DNA of 64,000 nt from Saccharothrix sp. S26 (GTDB lineage: Bacteria > Actinomycetota > Actinomycetes > Mycobacteriales > Pseudonocardiaceae): positions 1-64,000 of the forward strand of contig NZ_JAJUWT010000016.1 of assembly GCF_021390395.1 (NCBI RefSeq), in the 5' to 3' direction. Under the pieces are notes generated by a model, which worked only from the letters and a program-made list of their open reading frames with translations, ran no database searches and was not told where the DNA came from. The translations under genes were made by a program, and so were the position numbers. Below, one piece after another: positions 50,251 to 61,200 of the stretch (position 1 is its first letter; every line of letters begins with the position of its first letter).

Positions 50251-51699
50251 TCAGCCGGGCAGCAGGGCGGACGGGTTGTCGCGCAGAGCCGTGCACGCGG
50301 CGCGCAGGCCCGTGGCCAGCTGGTCGATCTGCTCGTCGGTGATGAAGACCGACGGCTCGAACCGCAGGGTGTGCGTGGCGCTGGCGGTGGGGAAGACGCG
50401 CACGTGGTGGGCGTTGAGCAGGTAGCCGGCCAGCACGTAGCCGAGCAGGCCCTGGCCCGCCAGCTCGCCCACCGGGCCCTCGGCCCCGGTCTGGTCGTGG
50501 AACTCCAGCCCGAGCATCAGGCCCCGGCCGCGCACGTCGGCGACCACGGTCGGGAAATCGGCCTGCACGGCGCGCAACGCCGACTCCAGCGCCGCACCGC
50601 GTGACGCGGCGAGCCGGCACACGTCGAGCTGCTCGACCAGCTCCACCACCCGCGTGCCGAGGTGGCAGGAGAACGCGTCCTTGGCGAACGTGGAGCTGTG
50701 CACCAGCTCGAAGTCCGGCACGTACTTCGACTGCCGCATCAGCGTCACCGCCGACTTGGCGACACCACCGCCCAGCGCCTTGGCCAGCAGCACGTAGTCA
50801 CCGAGCAGCCCGACGTGCGACGAGGCGAAGAACGCGCCGGTCCGGCCGACACCGGTCTGGATCTCGTCGACCACGACCGGGAAGCCGCCCGCGTCGGCCG
50901 CGGCCCGGATGTCGGCCGCCACCTCGGCGTCGAGCACGTGGATGCCGCCCTCGCCCTGGATCGGCTCCACGAAGAACGCCGCGATCACCGGCAGGTCCCG
51001 TTCGACCAGGTGGCCGTCCTGGACGTCGAGGAGCGTGACGCGGCACGCCTCGACCTCCTTGGCGACCTCGCCGCCGGACACGAACCGCGCCTGCACGGCC
51101 AGCGTCCGGAACGGCAGCCGGTAGCCCGCGTTGTGGGTGAGCTGCACGCTGCCCGCGAGCTTGCCGTGGAACGACCCCTCCAGCGTCAGGAACACCGGGG
51201 GCGCGTCGTACCGGCCCTCGTTGTGCTCGCGCACCCGTTCGGCCAGGTCGGCGGGCGCGTCGGCCAGGTGCGACTCGATCTCCTCGCGCAGCGCCGCCAC
51301 CCGTGCGCCGCGGGCCATCTCCGCGTGCTTCAACGCGATCTCGACGGCCTCCGCGCCGGTGCTGGCGAAGATCGCCGAGTACGGCTCGTCGGTGCCGAAC
51401 TCCCGCCAGAGCACCCGGTTGAGCGCGAGGGCCAGGTCGTTGGCGTAGGGGTGGGAGGAGAACTGCGCGTGCACGGGGACCTGCCGGGCCAGCAGGTCCC
51501 GCGCGTGCGCCACGATCGCCGGGTGGTTGTGGCCCAGCACCAGCGAGCCGTAGCCGCCGACGAAGTCCACCACCGGCACCTCGTCACCGGACGGCCGGCG
51601 CCACCACAGCGTGTCCGCTTCGCCGCGCACGTACTCGGCGTCCAGCCCCAGCTGGGACAACAGGCCGCCCAGGTGCGCCTCGGCCAGTCGCGGCTGCAT
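50251..51699 (-). CDS. Class III PLP-dependent aminotransferase
   Basis: A 482-residue omega-transaminase-like enzyme. Motifs are DFVGGYGSLVLGHNHPAIV, SAIFASTGAEAVEIALKHA, FVEPIQGEGGIHV, VVDEIQTGVGRTG, and the PLP Lys in LLAKALGGGVAKSA. Transaminases of this class in polyketide alkaloid clusters (coelimycin, streptazone and cyclizidine pathways) convert the aldehyde released from the PKS to an amine that cyclises. It starts one base after the stop of the NTF2-like gene, so both are cotranscribed, divergent from the PKS. Confidence 0.88.
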   Translation of the reverse strand: MQPRLAEAHLGGLLSQLGLDAEYVRGEADTLWWRRPSGDEVPVVDFVGGYGSLVLGHNHPAIVAHARDLLARQVPVHAQFSSHPYANDLALALNRVLWREFGTDEPYSAIFASTGAEAVEIALKHAEMARGARVAALREEIESHLADAPADLAERVREHNEGRYDAPPVFLTLEGSFHGKLAGSVQLTHNAGYRLPFRTLAVQARFVSGGEVAKEVEACRVTLLDVQDGHLVERDLPVIAAFFVEPIQGEGGIHVLDAEVAADIRAAADAGGFPVVVDEIQTGVGRTGAFFASSHVGLLGDYVLLAKALGGGVAKSAVTLMRQSKYVPDFELVHSSTFAKDAFSCHLGTRVVELVEQLDVCRLAASRGAALESALRAVQADFPTVVADVRGRGLMLGLEFHDQTGAEGPVGELAGQGLLGYVLAGYLLNAHHVRVFPTASATHTLRFEPSVFITDEQIDQLATGLRAACTALRDNPSALLPG

Positions 51700-51700
51700 C

Positions 51701-52075
51701 TCAGTTGTCGCCGAACGGGTTGTCGATGGCGTAGCGCCACTTGCCGTCCGGGCCCTTGCGCAGCACGTCCAGGCCGGTGCCCGACAGCGGCTCCTCGCCC
51801 TCGATGTCGAACGACCAGTCGACCACCAGCAGCGCCGTGTCGCCGGTCACGTACGACTCCTTGAGCTCGGCGCGCATCACCGGCCGCTTGGCCATGAACT
51901 CCTTCACGACCTGCGCGTGCTCCGCGCCGCTGGTGGGCTTCTCCGGGTCCCACACCGACACCGCGTCCTCGGTGTAGAGCGACAGGACGGCGTCGACGTC
52001 GCCCGAGTTCATCGCGCGGACGTACAGCGCGGTCATTTTGGTGGCGTCTTCGGGCAGCGGGAAGTTCGTGGTCAT
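51701..52075 (-). CDS. NTF2/SnoaL-like protein, copy B
   Basis: A 124-residue single-domain protein. MTALYVRAMNSGDVDAVLSLY and ESYVTGDTALLVVDWSFDI match the NTF2-like fold and resemble copy A at 40957. The ATG at 52073-52075 follows AAGGA by nine bases and is preferred to a longer frame. It is the first gene of a two-gene unit with the aminotransferase, divergent from the PKS gene across a 180-bp promoter region. A cyclase, dehydratase or isomerase role on the polyketide is possible. Confidence 0.78.
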   Translation of the reverse strand: MTTNFPLPEDATKMTALYVRAMNSGDVDAVLSLYTEDAVSVWDPEKPTSGAEHAQVVKEFMAKRPVMRAELKESYVTGDTALLVVDWSFDIEGEEPLSGTGLDVLRKGPDGKWRYAIDNPFGDN

Positions 52076-52255
52076 GGGGACCAGTCCTTTTCTGGGCGTT
52101 GGCCGGAATGACGGGACCGACGTTAACCAGGGCCCGGTCACGCGGTGGTAATTCGCCGACCGGAGAACGACCGACGACCGCTTCATGACTGGCTGGGTGG
52201 AATTCCTCGGTAGAACCGGAGATCGGAATCCATCCCGCTCGCGAAGGGCTTGTCG

Positions 52256-55230
52256 ATGACGAACCTGGACGACACGGTCGCGGTGGTCGGTGTGGCCTGC
52301 CGGCTGCCCGGTGCGACCGACCCGGCCGCGTTCTGGCGGCTGCTGCGCGACGGCCGGGACGCGGTGACCGAGGTGCCGGCGGACCGCTGGGAGACCCTGT
52401 CGCCGGAGACGAAGGCGGTGCGCGGCACCCGGTACGGCGCGTTCCTGGACGCGGTCGGCGACTTCGACGCCGGGTTCTTCGGCATCTCACCGCGCGAGGC
52501 CGCCGCCACCGACCCGCAGCAGCGGCTGGTGCTGGAGCTGGCGTGGGAGGCGCTGGAGGACGCCGGGATCGTGCCGGGGTCGTTGGCGGGCACGGCGGCG
52601 TCGGTGTTCGTGGGCTCGTTGCGCGACGACTACGCCGGGCTGGCGCTCGGGCGCGGCGCGATCACGCAGCACACCAACACCGGCACGCACCGCGGCATCA
52701 TCGCCAACCGCGTGTCCTACGCGCTGGACCTGCGCGGGCCGAGCGTCGTCGTGGACACCGCGCAGTCGTCGTCGCTGGTCGCGGTGCACCTCGCGGCGGA
52801 GAGCGTGCGCAGCGGCGAGTCGCCGCTGGCGTTGGCGGCCGGCGTGAACCTGAACATCCTCGCCGAGGGCGCGCTGGGTGCGGACAAGTTCGGCGGGCTG
52901 TCACCGGACGGCCGGTGCTTCACCTTCGACTCGCGCGCCAACGGGTACGTGCGCGGTGAGGGCGCGGCGGTGTTGGTGCTCAAGCCGTTGCGCGCGGCGC
53001 TGGCCGATGGCGACGACGTGTACGCGGTGATCCGGGGCAGTGCGGTCAACAACGACGGTGCGACGCCGGGCCTGACCGTGCCGAGGCCCGCGGCGCAGGC
53101 GGCGGTCGTGCGGGCGGCGCAGCGACGGGCCGGGGTGGACGCCGAGTCGGTGCAGTACGTGGAGCTGCACGGCACCGGCACGCCGGTCGGCGACCCGATC
53201 GAGGCGGCCGGGTTGGGCGAGGTGTTCGCGGGCCGGTCCGAGCCGCTGCCAGTGGGGTCGGTGAAGACGAACATCGGGCACCTGGAGGGCGCGGCGGGCA
53301 TCGTCGGCCTGCTGAAGTCCGTGCTCGCCATCCGCCACCGCGAACTGCCCGCGAGCCTGAACTTCGACCGGCCCAACCCCGAGCTGCGGCTGGAGGAGCG
53401 CAACCTGACCGTCCACACCGGACACTCGGGTTGGCCGCACCCGGACCGGCCGCTGGTGGCCGGGGTGAGCTCGTTCGGCATGGGCGGCACGAACTGCCAC
53501 GTCGTGGTCGCCGAGCCCCCCGCGCCGGCCGCTGCGGACGCGCCGGAGGTGACCAATGCCCGTGTGGTGGCCGGTGTTGGTTCGGCGATGGATGGCGGTG
53601 TGGCGGCCGGTGCCGGTTCGACGGTGAGCAGCGGTGTCGTGGTGGGTGCCCGGTCGGTCGGTGCCGAGCGCGGCTCCGCGGTGGATGGCCGGTCGAGTGA
53701 CGGCGAGCACGGCTTCGCAGTGGTGCCGGTGTCCGGGCGCACGCCCGAGGCGTTGCGGGCGCACGCCGGCCTCCTTCGCGGCACCGAGGGCGAGCCGCGC
53801 GACCTCGCCTGGTCCCTCGCCACCACGCGCACGTCGTTCGAGCACCGGGCGGTGGTGGTCGCGGCCGACCGTGCCTCGCTCGACGCGGGGCTGGACGCCA
53901 TCGCGCAGGGCGTGCCCGCGCCCCACGTCGTGAGCGGCACCGTCACCGACGGCACGTTCGGCGTCGTCTTCACGGGCCAGGGTGCGCAGCGCGCCGACAT
54001 GGGAGCCCAGCTGTACCGGGCGTTCCCGGTGTTCGCGGAGGCGTTCGACGAGGTCTGCGCGCACCTCGACCCCGGGCTGCGGGACGTCATCACCTCCGGC
54101 GAGGGCCTGGACGACACCGCGTGGACCCAACCCGCCCTGTTCGCGGTCGAAGTGGCCGCCTACCGCTTGGCCGAGTCGTGGGGCCTGCGGCCCAAGGTCG
54201 TGCTGGGGCACTCCATCGGCGAGATCGCCGCCGCGCACGTCGCCGGCGTCCTGTCCCTGCCCGACGCCTGCGCCCTGGTGAGCGCGCGCGGCAGGTTGAT
54301 GGGCGCGCTGCCGAGCGGTGGCGCGATGGTCGCGGTGGAGGCCGCCGAGGAGGAGTTGGACCTGCCGGACGGCGTCGCGCTCGCCGCCGTCAACGGTCCG
54401 CGCTCGGTCGTGCTGTCGGGACGTGAGGACGCCGTCCTGGCTTACGCGAAGACGCTGGGCCGGCGCACGAAGCAGCTCACCGTGAGCCACGCGTTCCACT
54501 CGCCGCTGATGGACCCGATGCTGGACGAGTTCCGCGACGTCGTGCGCGGCCTCACGTTCCACCCGCCGGTCATCCCGGTGGTCTCGACGGTGCGCCCGGA
54601 CGCCGACGTCACCGACCCCGAGCACTGGGTCCGCCAGGTCCGCGAGCCGGTGCGGTTCCTCCAGGCCGTGCGGGCGGCGCAGGTCGCCACGCTGGTCGAG
54701 GCGGGGCCGGACGGCGTGTGCTCGGCGATGGCCGCCGAGGCGGGTGTGCGCGCGTTCCCGATGATGCGCAAGGGCCACGACGAGGTGACCACCGCGCTGA
54801 CCGCGTTCGCCGCCGCCCACACGCGGGGCGTGGCGGTCGACTGGCCCGCCCTGCACGTCGGGCGGCGGATCAAGCTGCCCACCTACCCGTTCCAGCGCGA
54901 ACGGCACTGGCTGGACGGTCAGGCCCAGCCCGTCGAGCGGGCCCAGCCCGTCGAGCAGGCCAAGCGCGTCGAACGGTCGCGGGACGTCGAACGGTCGCGG
55001 GACGTCGCCGGGCTCGTGCTCGACCACGTCGCCGCCGTGCTCGGCACGCAGCCGGGCAAGGTCAACGCCCGCCGCCCGTTCCGCGACCTGGGCTTCGACT
55101 CGCTGATGGGCGTGGAGCTGCGCGAGAACCTGGCCGCGGCGACCGGCCGGGACCTGCCCACCGGCCTGCTGTTCGAGCACCCCACCCCGCAGGCCCTGAT
55201 CGCCCACCTCCAGCAGGACGACGTCACCGA
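52256..55230 (+). other. PKS loading module KSQ-AT-ACP
   Basis: The KSQ active site is DTAQSSS with Gln170; such domains decarboxylate malonyl-ACP to give an acetyl starter. The AT has GHSIGE with Ser653 and HAFHS at 745-749, predicting malonyl-CoA. The ACP serine is Ser949 in LGFDSL. The KS-AT linker (about residues 420-490) carries an unusual Gly/Val/Ser-rich insertion, and the AT-ACP linker has two short tandem repeats, including an exact 18-bp duplication at 54968-55003. Confidence 0.9.
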
Positions 55231-58200
55231 CGAGACCTTCGAGCGGTCGGCGCACGACGACGAGCCGATCGCGATCGTCGGCATGGCGTGCCGCTTCCCG
55301 GGCGGCGTCGAGTCGCCGGAGGACCTGTGGCGGCTGGTCGCCGAGGGCCGTGACGCGATCGGCCCGTTCCCGACCGACCGCGGCTGGTCGGGCGACCTCT
55401 ACCACCCCGACCCGGACCGCTCCGGCACCACTTACGTGCGCGAGGGCGGGTTCCTGGCCGGCGCGGGCGAGTTCGACCCGGCGTTCTTCGGCATCTCGCC
55501 GCGCGAGGCCCTGGCCATGGACCCGCAGCAGCGGCTGCTGCTCCAGACCGCGTGGGAAGCCGTCGAACGGGCGGGCATCGACCCGGAGTCGTTGCGCGGC
55601 AGCCGGACCGGTGTGTTCGTCGGCGGCACGGCGGGCGACTACGGGCCCCGCATGCACGAGGCGTCCGACCAGGCCGAAGGGCACGTGCTGACCGGCGCGA
55701 CGCCGAGCGTGATGTCCGGCCGCATCGCCTACCAGCTCGGGCTGATCGGGCCCGCGCTCACTGTGGACACGGCGTGCTCGTCGTCCCTGGTGGCCCTGCA
55801 CCTGGCCGTGCGATCGCTGCGCAGCGGCGAGTCGAGCGCGGCCATCGCGGGCGGTGTCACGGTCATGGCCACACCCGGCATGTTCCTGGAGTTCTCGCGT
55901 CAGCACGGCCTGGCCGCCGACGCGCGCTGCAAGTCGTTCGCCGCGGGCGCGGACGGCACGGCGTGGGCCGAGGGCGTCGGCATGGTGCTGCTCGAACGCC
56001 TCTCCGACGCCCGCCGCCACGGCCACCGGGTGCTGGCCGTCATCCGGGGCAGCGCGATCAACTCCGACGGCGCGTCCAACGGCCTCACCGCGCCCAACGG
56101 CCGGTCGCAGCAGCGCGTCATCCGCCAGGCGCTGGCCGACGCGGGGCTGGAGGCCAAGGACGTCGACCTGGTGGAGGCGCACGGCACCGGCACGTCGTTG
56201 GGCGACCCGATCGAGGCCGAGGCCATCCTCGCCACCTACGGCCGCGACCGCGACGAGCCGCTGTGGCTGGGCTCGCTGAAGTCCAACATCGGCCACGCGC
56301 AGGCGGCAGCCGGCGTGGGCGGCGTGATCAAGCTGGTGGAGGCGATGCGGCACGGCGTCATGCCGCGCACCCTGCACGTCGGCGAGCCCACCCCCAAGGT
56401 CGACTGGACGGCGGGCAAGGTCGAGCTGCTCATCGACGCCCGCGAGTGGCCCGCCCCCCGGCGGGCGGGCATCTCGTCGTTCGGCATCAGCGGCACCAAC
56501 GCGCACCTGGTGCTGGAACAAGGTGACGTGGCCGAGCCGACGCGCACCGAGGTGACCACGCCCGTGCCGTGGGTGGCCGGCGGTCGTGACGCCGAAGCCG
56601 CCGTCGCGATGCTGGACCGGGTGCGCGGTCGTGCCGACGTCGCCGAGGTGGCCCGCGCGCTGACCCGGCGCACCCGCTTCGACCACCGGGCCGTGCTCGT
56701 CGGCGTCACGCCCGAGGACTTCGCGAACGCCGAGCCGCTGACCGGCCACGCGGTCCCGGACGGCCGCACGGCGGTGCTGTTCACCGGCCAGGGCGCGCAA
56801 CGCGCGGGCATGGGACGCGAGCTGTACGAGGCGTACCCGGTGTTCGCCCGCGCGCTGGACGAGGTCGTGGACGCGTTCGCGCCGCACCTGGACGTGCCGC
56901 TGAAGGAGCTGATGTTCGGCGACCGCCCCGAGCTGCACGAGACCCGCTACACCCAGCCCGCCCTGTTCGCGTTCGAGACCGCGCTGTACCGGCTGGCCGA
57001 GCACCACGGCCTCACCGCGGACCTGGTGGCCGGGCACTCCGTCGGCGAGCTGGTCGCCGCCCACGTGGCGGGCGTGCTCACGCTCGACGACGCGGCCGGG
57101 CTGGTCGCCGCGCGGGGCAGGCTCATGCAGTCGGCGCGGCGCGGCGGCGTGATGATCGCCGTGCAGGCCGCCGAAGCCGACCTCGGCGAGCTGCCCGACG
57201 GCGTGGCGCTCGCGGCCGTCAACAGCCCGACGTCGCTGGTCCTGGCGGGCGACGAGGACGCGGTCACGTCGTTCGCCGCCCGGTTCCCGCGGGCCCGCAA
57301 GCTCCAGGTCAGCCACGCGTTCCACTCGGCGCACATGGACGACGTGCTCGACGAGTTCCGCGCGGTCGCGGCCGCGGTCACCCACCACGAGGCGCGCATC
57401 CCGGTGATCTCCACCGCGACCGGTGAGCCGCTGGTCGCCGACGCCGACCACTGGACGCGCCAGATCCGTGGCACGGTCCGCTTCCTCGACGCCGTGCGCG
57501 GGCTGGAGCGGCACGGCGCGACGGTGTTCGTGGAGGTCGGCCCGGACGCGGTGCTCGCGCCGCTCGCGCAGGCCGCCGGCGTCACGGCGGTGTCGCTGGG
57601 GCGCGCGGGCCGGCCGGAGCCGGCGACGGCGGTGTGGGGCATGGCGCACGCGCACGCCCACGGCGCGCCGCTGGACGTCGTGTCGTTCGTGCCCGACGCC
57701 GACCCCGCGGACGACCTGCCGACCTACCCGTTCCGCCGCGACCACTACTGGCTCACCGCCCAGCCCCGCGCCACCGGCCTGGTCACCGCGGCGGTCGAGC
57801 TGGCCGAGCGCGACGAGGTCGTGCTCACCGGCGAGGTGTCGCTGACCGCCCAGCCGTGGCTGGCCGGGCACGTGGTCAACGGCTCGGTGCTGGTGCCCGG
57901 CACGGCGTTCCTGGAGCTGGCGCTGGCGGCGGGGGAGCGGGTCGGCCTGCCGCGCGTGGAGGACCTGACCCTGGAGGCGCCGCTGGTCGTGCCGGCGACC
58001 GGGTCGGTGCCGGTGCAGGTCACCGTGCGGGAGGGCCGGTTCACCGTGCACTCGCGCCAGGACACCTGGCAGCGGCACGCCTCGGGCACGCTCACCGAGC
58101 CCGCGAGCGTGGCCGAGCCGTTCCCGTGGCCACCGGAGGCCGCCGAAGAGCCCGTCGAGGACGCCTACGACCGGCTGGCAGCCCTCGGCTACGACTACGG

Positions 58201-61200
58201 CGAGCCGTTCCGGGGCCTGCGCGCGATGTGGCGTGACGGTGACACGGTCTACGCCGAGGTCGCGATCACCGCGCCCGCCAAGGGCTTCGCGATCCACCCG
58301 GCGCTGCTGGACGCCGTGCTGCACCCGCTGGTGCTCGAACCGGCCGGCGAAGGGCGGATCAGGTTGCCGTTCGCGTGGAGCGGCGTGGAGCTGGACGCGG
58401 CCGGCGCGACCGGGCTGCGGGTCCGCATCACGCCGAACGGCGGCGACACGTTCGCCGTCGACGTGGCCGACACGGCGGGCGTGCCGCTCGGGCGCATCGA
58501 CGGCATCACGTTGCGCGCCGTCGCCAAGGACGCCCTCGCGGGCAGCTCCACGTTCGCCGTGACGTGGACCGAGGTCACCGGGCGGGAGCGGGTGGGCGAC
58601 CTGGTGGTCGTGCCGCCGGCCGAGACCGACGACCCGCGCGTGGCCGTGCGCCGCGCCCTCGGGCTGGTCAAGGACTGGCTCGCCGAGGAGCACGACCCCG
58701 ACGACCGGCTGGTGTTCCACACCCGGCGCGCGATCGCGGCCGAGCCCGGCGAGCCGGTGGACGACCTGGCCAACGCCGCCGTGTGGGGCCTGGTGCGGGT
58801 CGTGCAGTCCGAGCACCCGGACCGGGTGGTCGTGGTGGACGCCGAGGACGTCGACGCCGTGCACGCCGCCGCGGCGACCGGTGAGCCGCAGGTCGCGGTG
58901 CGGGACGGCCGGTTCCTCGTGCCGCGCCTGACCCGGACCGGGCTGGGCGAGGCCGTGCGGCTGCACGGCACCGTGCTCGTCACCGGCGGCACGGGCGGGC
59001 TCGGCGCGCTGGTCGCCCGGCACCTGCACGACCACCACGACGTGCGCGACCTGCTGCTGGTCAGCAGGCGCGGGCTGGACGCGCCCGGCGCGCGGGAACT
59101 GGCCGAGGAGCTGGGCGCGCGGGTGGCCGCGGTGGACGTGGCGGACCGCGACGCGTTGGCCGAGCTGCTGGCCGGCGAGCGGATCACCGCGGTCGTGCAC
59201 GCGGCCGGCGTGCTGGACGACGCGACCACGACGGCGTTGACCGACGAGCAGGTGGACCGGGTCCTCGCGCCCAAGGCGCTCGCGGCGCGCCACCTGCACG
59301 AACTGGTGGGCGAGGTCGAGGCGTTCGTGCTGTTCTCCTCGATCTCCGGCGTGCTGGGCACGGCGGGCCAGGGCAACTACGCCGCCGCCAACACCTACCT
59401 GGACGCCCTGGCCGCCCACCGCCGCGCCCGGGGCCTGCCCGCCGTGTCGCTGGCGTGGGGCCTGTGGGACGCGGGCATGGGCGAGACGCTGGGGGAGGCC
59501 GACCTGGCGCGCTGGGCGCGCTCCGGCGTCGCGCCGCTCGACCCGGCGCGCGGCCTGGCCCTGTTCGACCGCGCGCTCGCCGGTGACGCGGGCCTGCTCG
59601 TCCCGGCCGCGTTGGAGCTGGCCCGGGTGGACGGCGACGTGCCCGCGCCGTTGCGCGGGTTGGTCAAGCGGCGCGTCGCCAAGGCCGTGTCGACCACGTT
59701 GACCGAGGCGAACGCGCTGGACCTGGTGCGCTCGCTGGCCGCGGCCGCGCTCGGCCACGCCGACGCCGCCGCGGTCGACCCGGAGAAGGCGTTCCGGGAC
59801 CAGGGCTTCGACTCGCTGGCCGGCGTGGACCTGCGCAACCGGCTGATCGCCGCGACCGGCCGCAAGCTGCCCACGACGCTGGTCTTCGACCACCCCACGC
59901 CGACCGCGCTGGCCGCGTACCTGGTGGCGGGCAACCGCAAGGCCGGGACGACGAAGGTCGCGGCGCGGGCCGAGGAGCCGATCGCGATCGTCGGCATGGC
60001 GTGCCGCTTCCCGGGCGGGGTGCGCTCGCCGGAGGACCTGTGGCGGCTGGTCGCCGAGGGCCGGGACGCGATCTCGGAGTTCCCGACCAACCGCGGCTGG
60101 GACGTCGACGCGCTGTACGACCCGGACCCGGAGAAGCTCGGCCGCACCTACACCCGGCACGGCGGGTTCCTGCACGACGCCGACCTGTTCGACGCGGCCT
60201 TCTTCGGCATGTCGCCGCGCGAGGCCCTGGCGACCGACCCGCAGCAGCGGCTGCTGCTGGAGACGGCGTGGGAGGCGTTCGAGGACGCGGGCATCGACCC
60301 GGCGACCCTGCGCGGCAGCCGGTCGGGCGTGTTCACCGGCGTGATGTACGACGACTACGCCTCACGCCTGGCCGAGACGCCCGACGAGGTCGAGGGCTTC
60401 CTGCTCGCCGGCAACACCTCGAGCGTGATCTCCGGCCGCCTCGCCTACACCTACGGGCTGGAGGGCCCGGCCATCACGGTCGACACGGCGTGCTCCTCGT
60501 CGCTGGTCGCCCTGCACCTGGCGGCCCAGGCGCTGCGCAACGGCGAGTGCGACCTGGCGTTGGCGGGCGGCGTCACGGTGATGGCGGGCCCGAGCACGTT
60601 CATCGAGTTCTCCCGCCAGCGCGGCCTGTCGGCGGACGGGCGCTGCAAGTCGTTCTCCGCCGACGCCGACGGCACCGGCTGGTCGGAGGGCGTGGGCCTG
60701 CTGGTGGTCGAACGGCTCTCCGACGCGCGCAAGCGCGGCCACCGCGTGCTGGCCGTGGTGCGGGGCTCGGCGGTGAACTCCGACGGCGCGTCCAACGGCC
60801 TCACCGCCCCGAACGGCCCCGCGCAGGAACGGGTGATCCAGGCGGCGCTCTCGGCCGCCCGGCTGTCGCCGGCGGACGTCGACCTGGTCGAGGCGCACGG
60901 CACCGGCACGAAGCTCGGCGACCCGATCGAGGCGCAGGCGCTGCTGGCCACCTACGGCCAGGACCGCGAGGAGCCGCTGCGGCTGGGCTCGCTGAAGTCC
61001 AACATCGGCCACGCCCAGGCGGCGGCGGGCGTCGGCGGGATCATCAAGGTGGTGCAGGCGATGCGGCACGGCGTCATGCCGCGCACCCTGCACGTCGGCG
61101 AGCCGTCGCCGCACGTCGACTGGTCCGCGGGCGCGGTGGAGCTGCTGACCGAGCCCCGCGAGTGGCCGGCGGGCCGCCCGCGTCGCGCGGCGGTGTCGTC

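Noticed and set aside
52901..60175. Very long open frame (2424 codons) on the minus strand of the PKS
   Set aside because: It is an antisense shadow caused by the high third-position GC of the PKS gene; the composition is rich in Arg, His, Gln and Val and shows no family motif.
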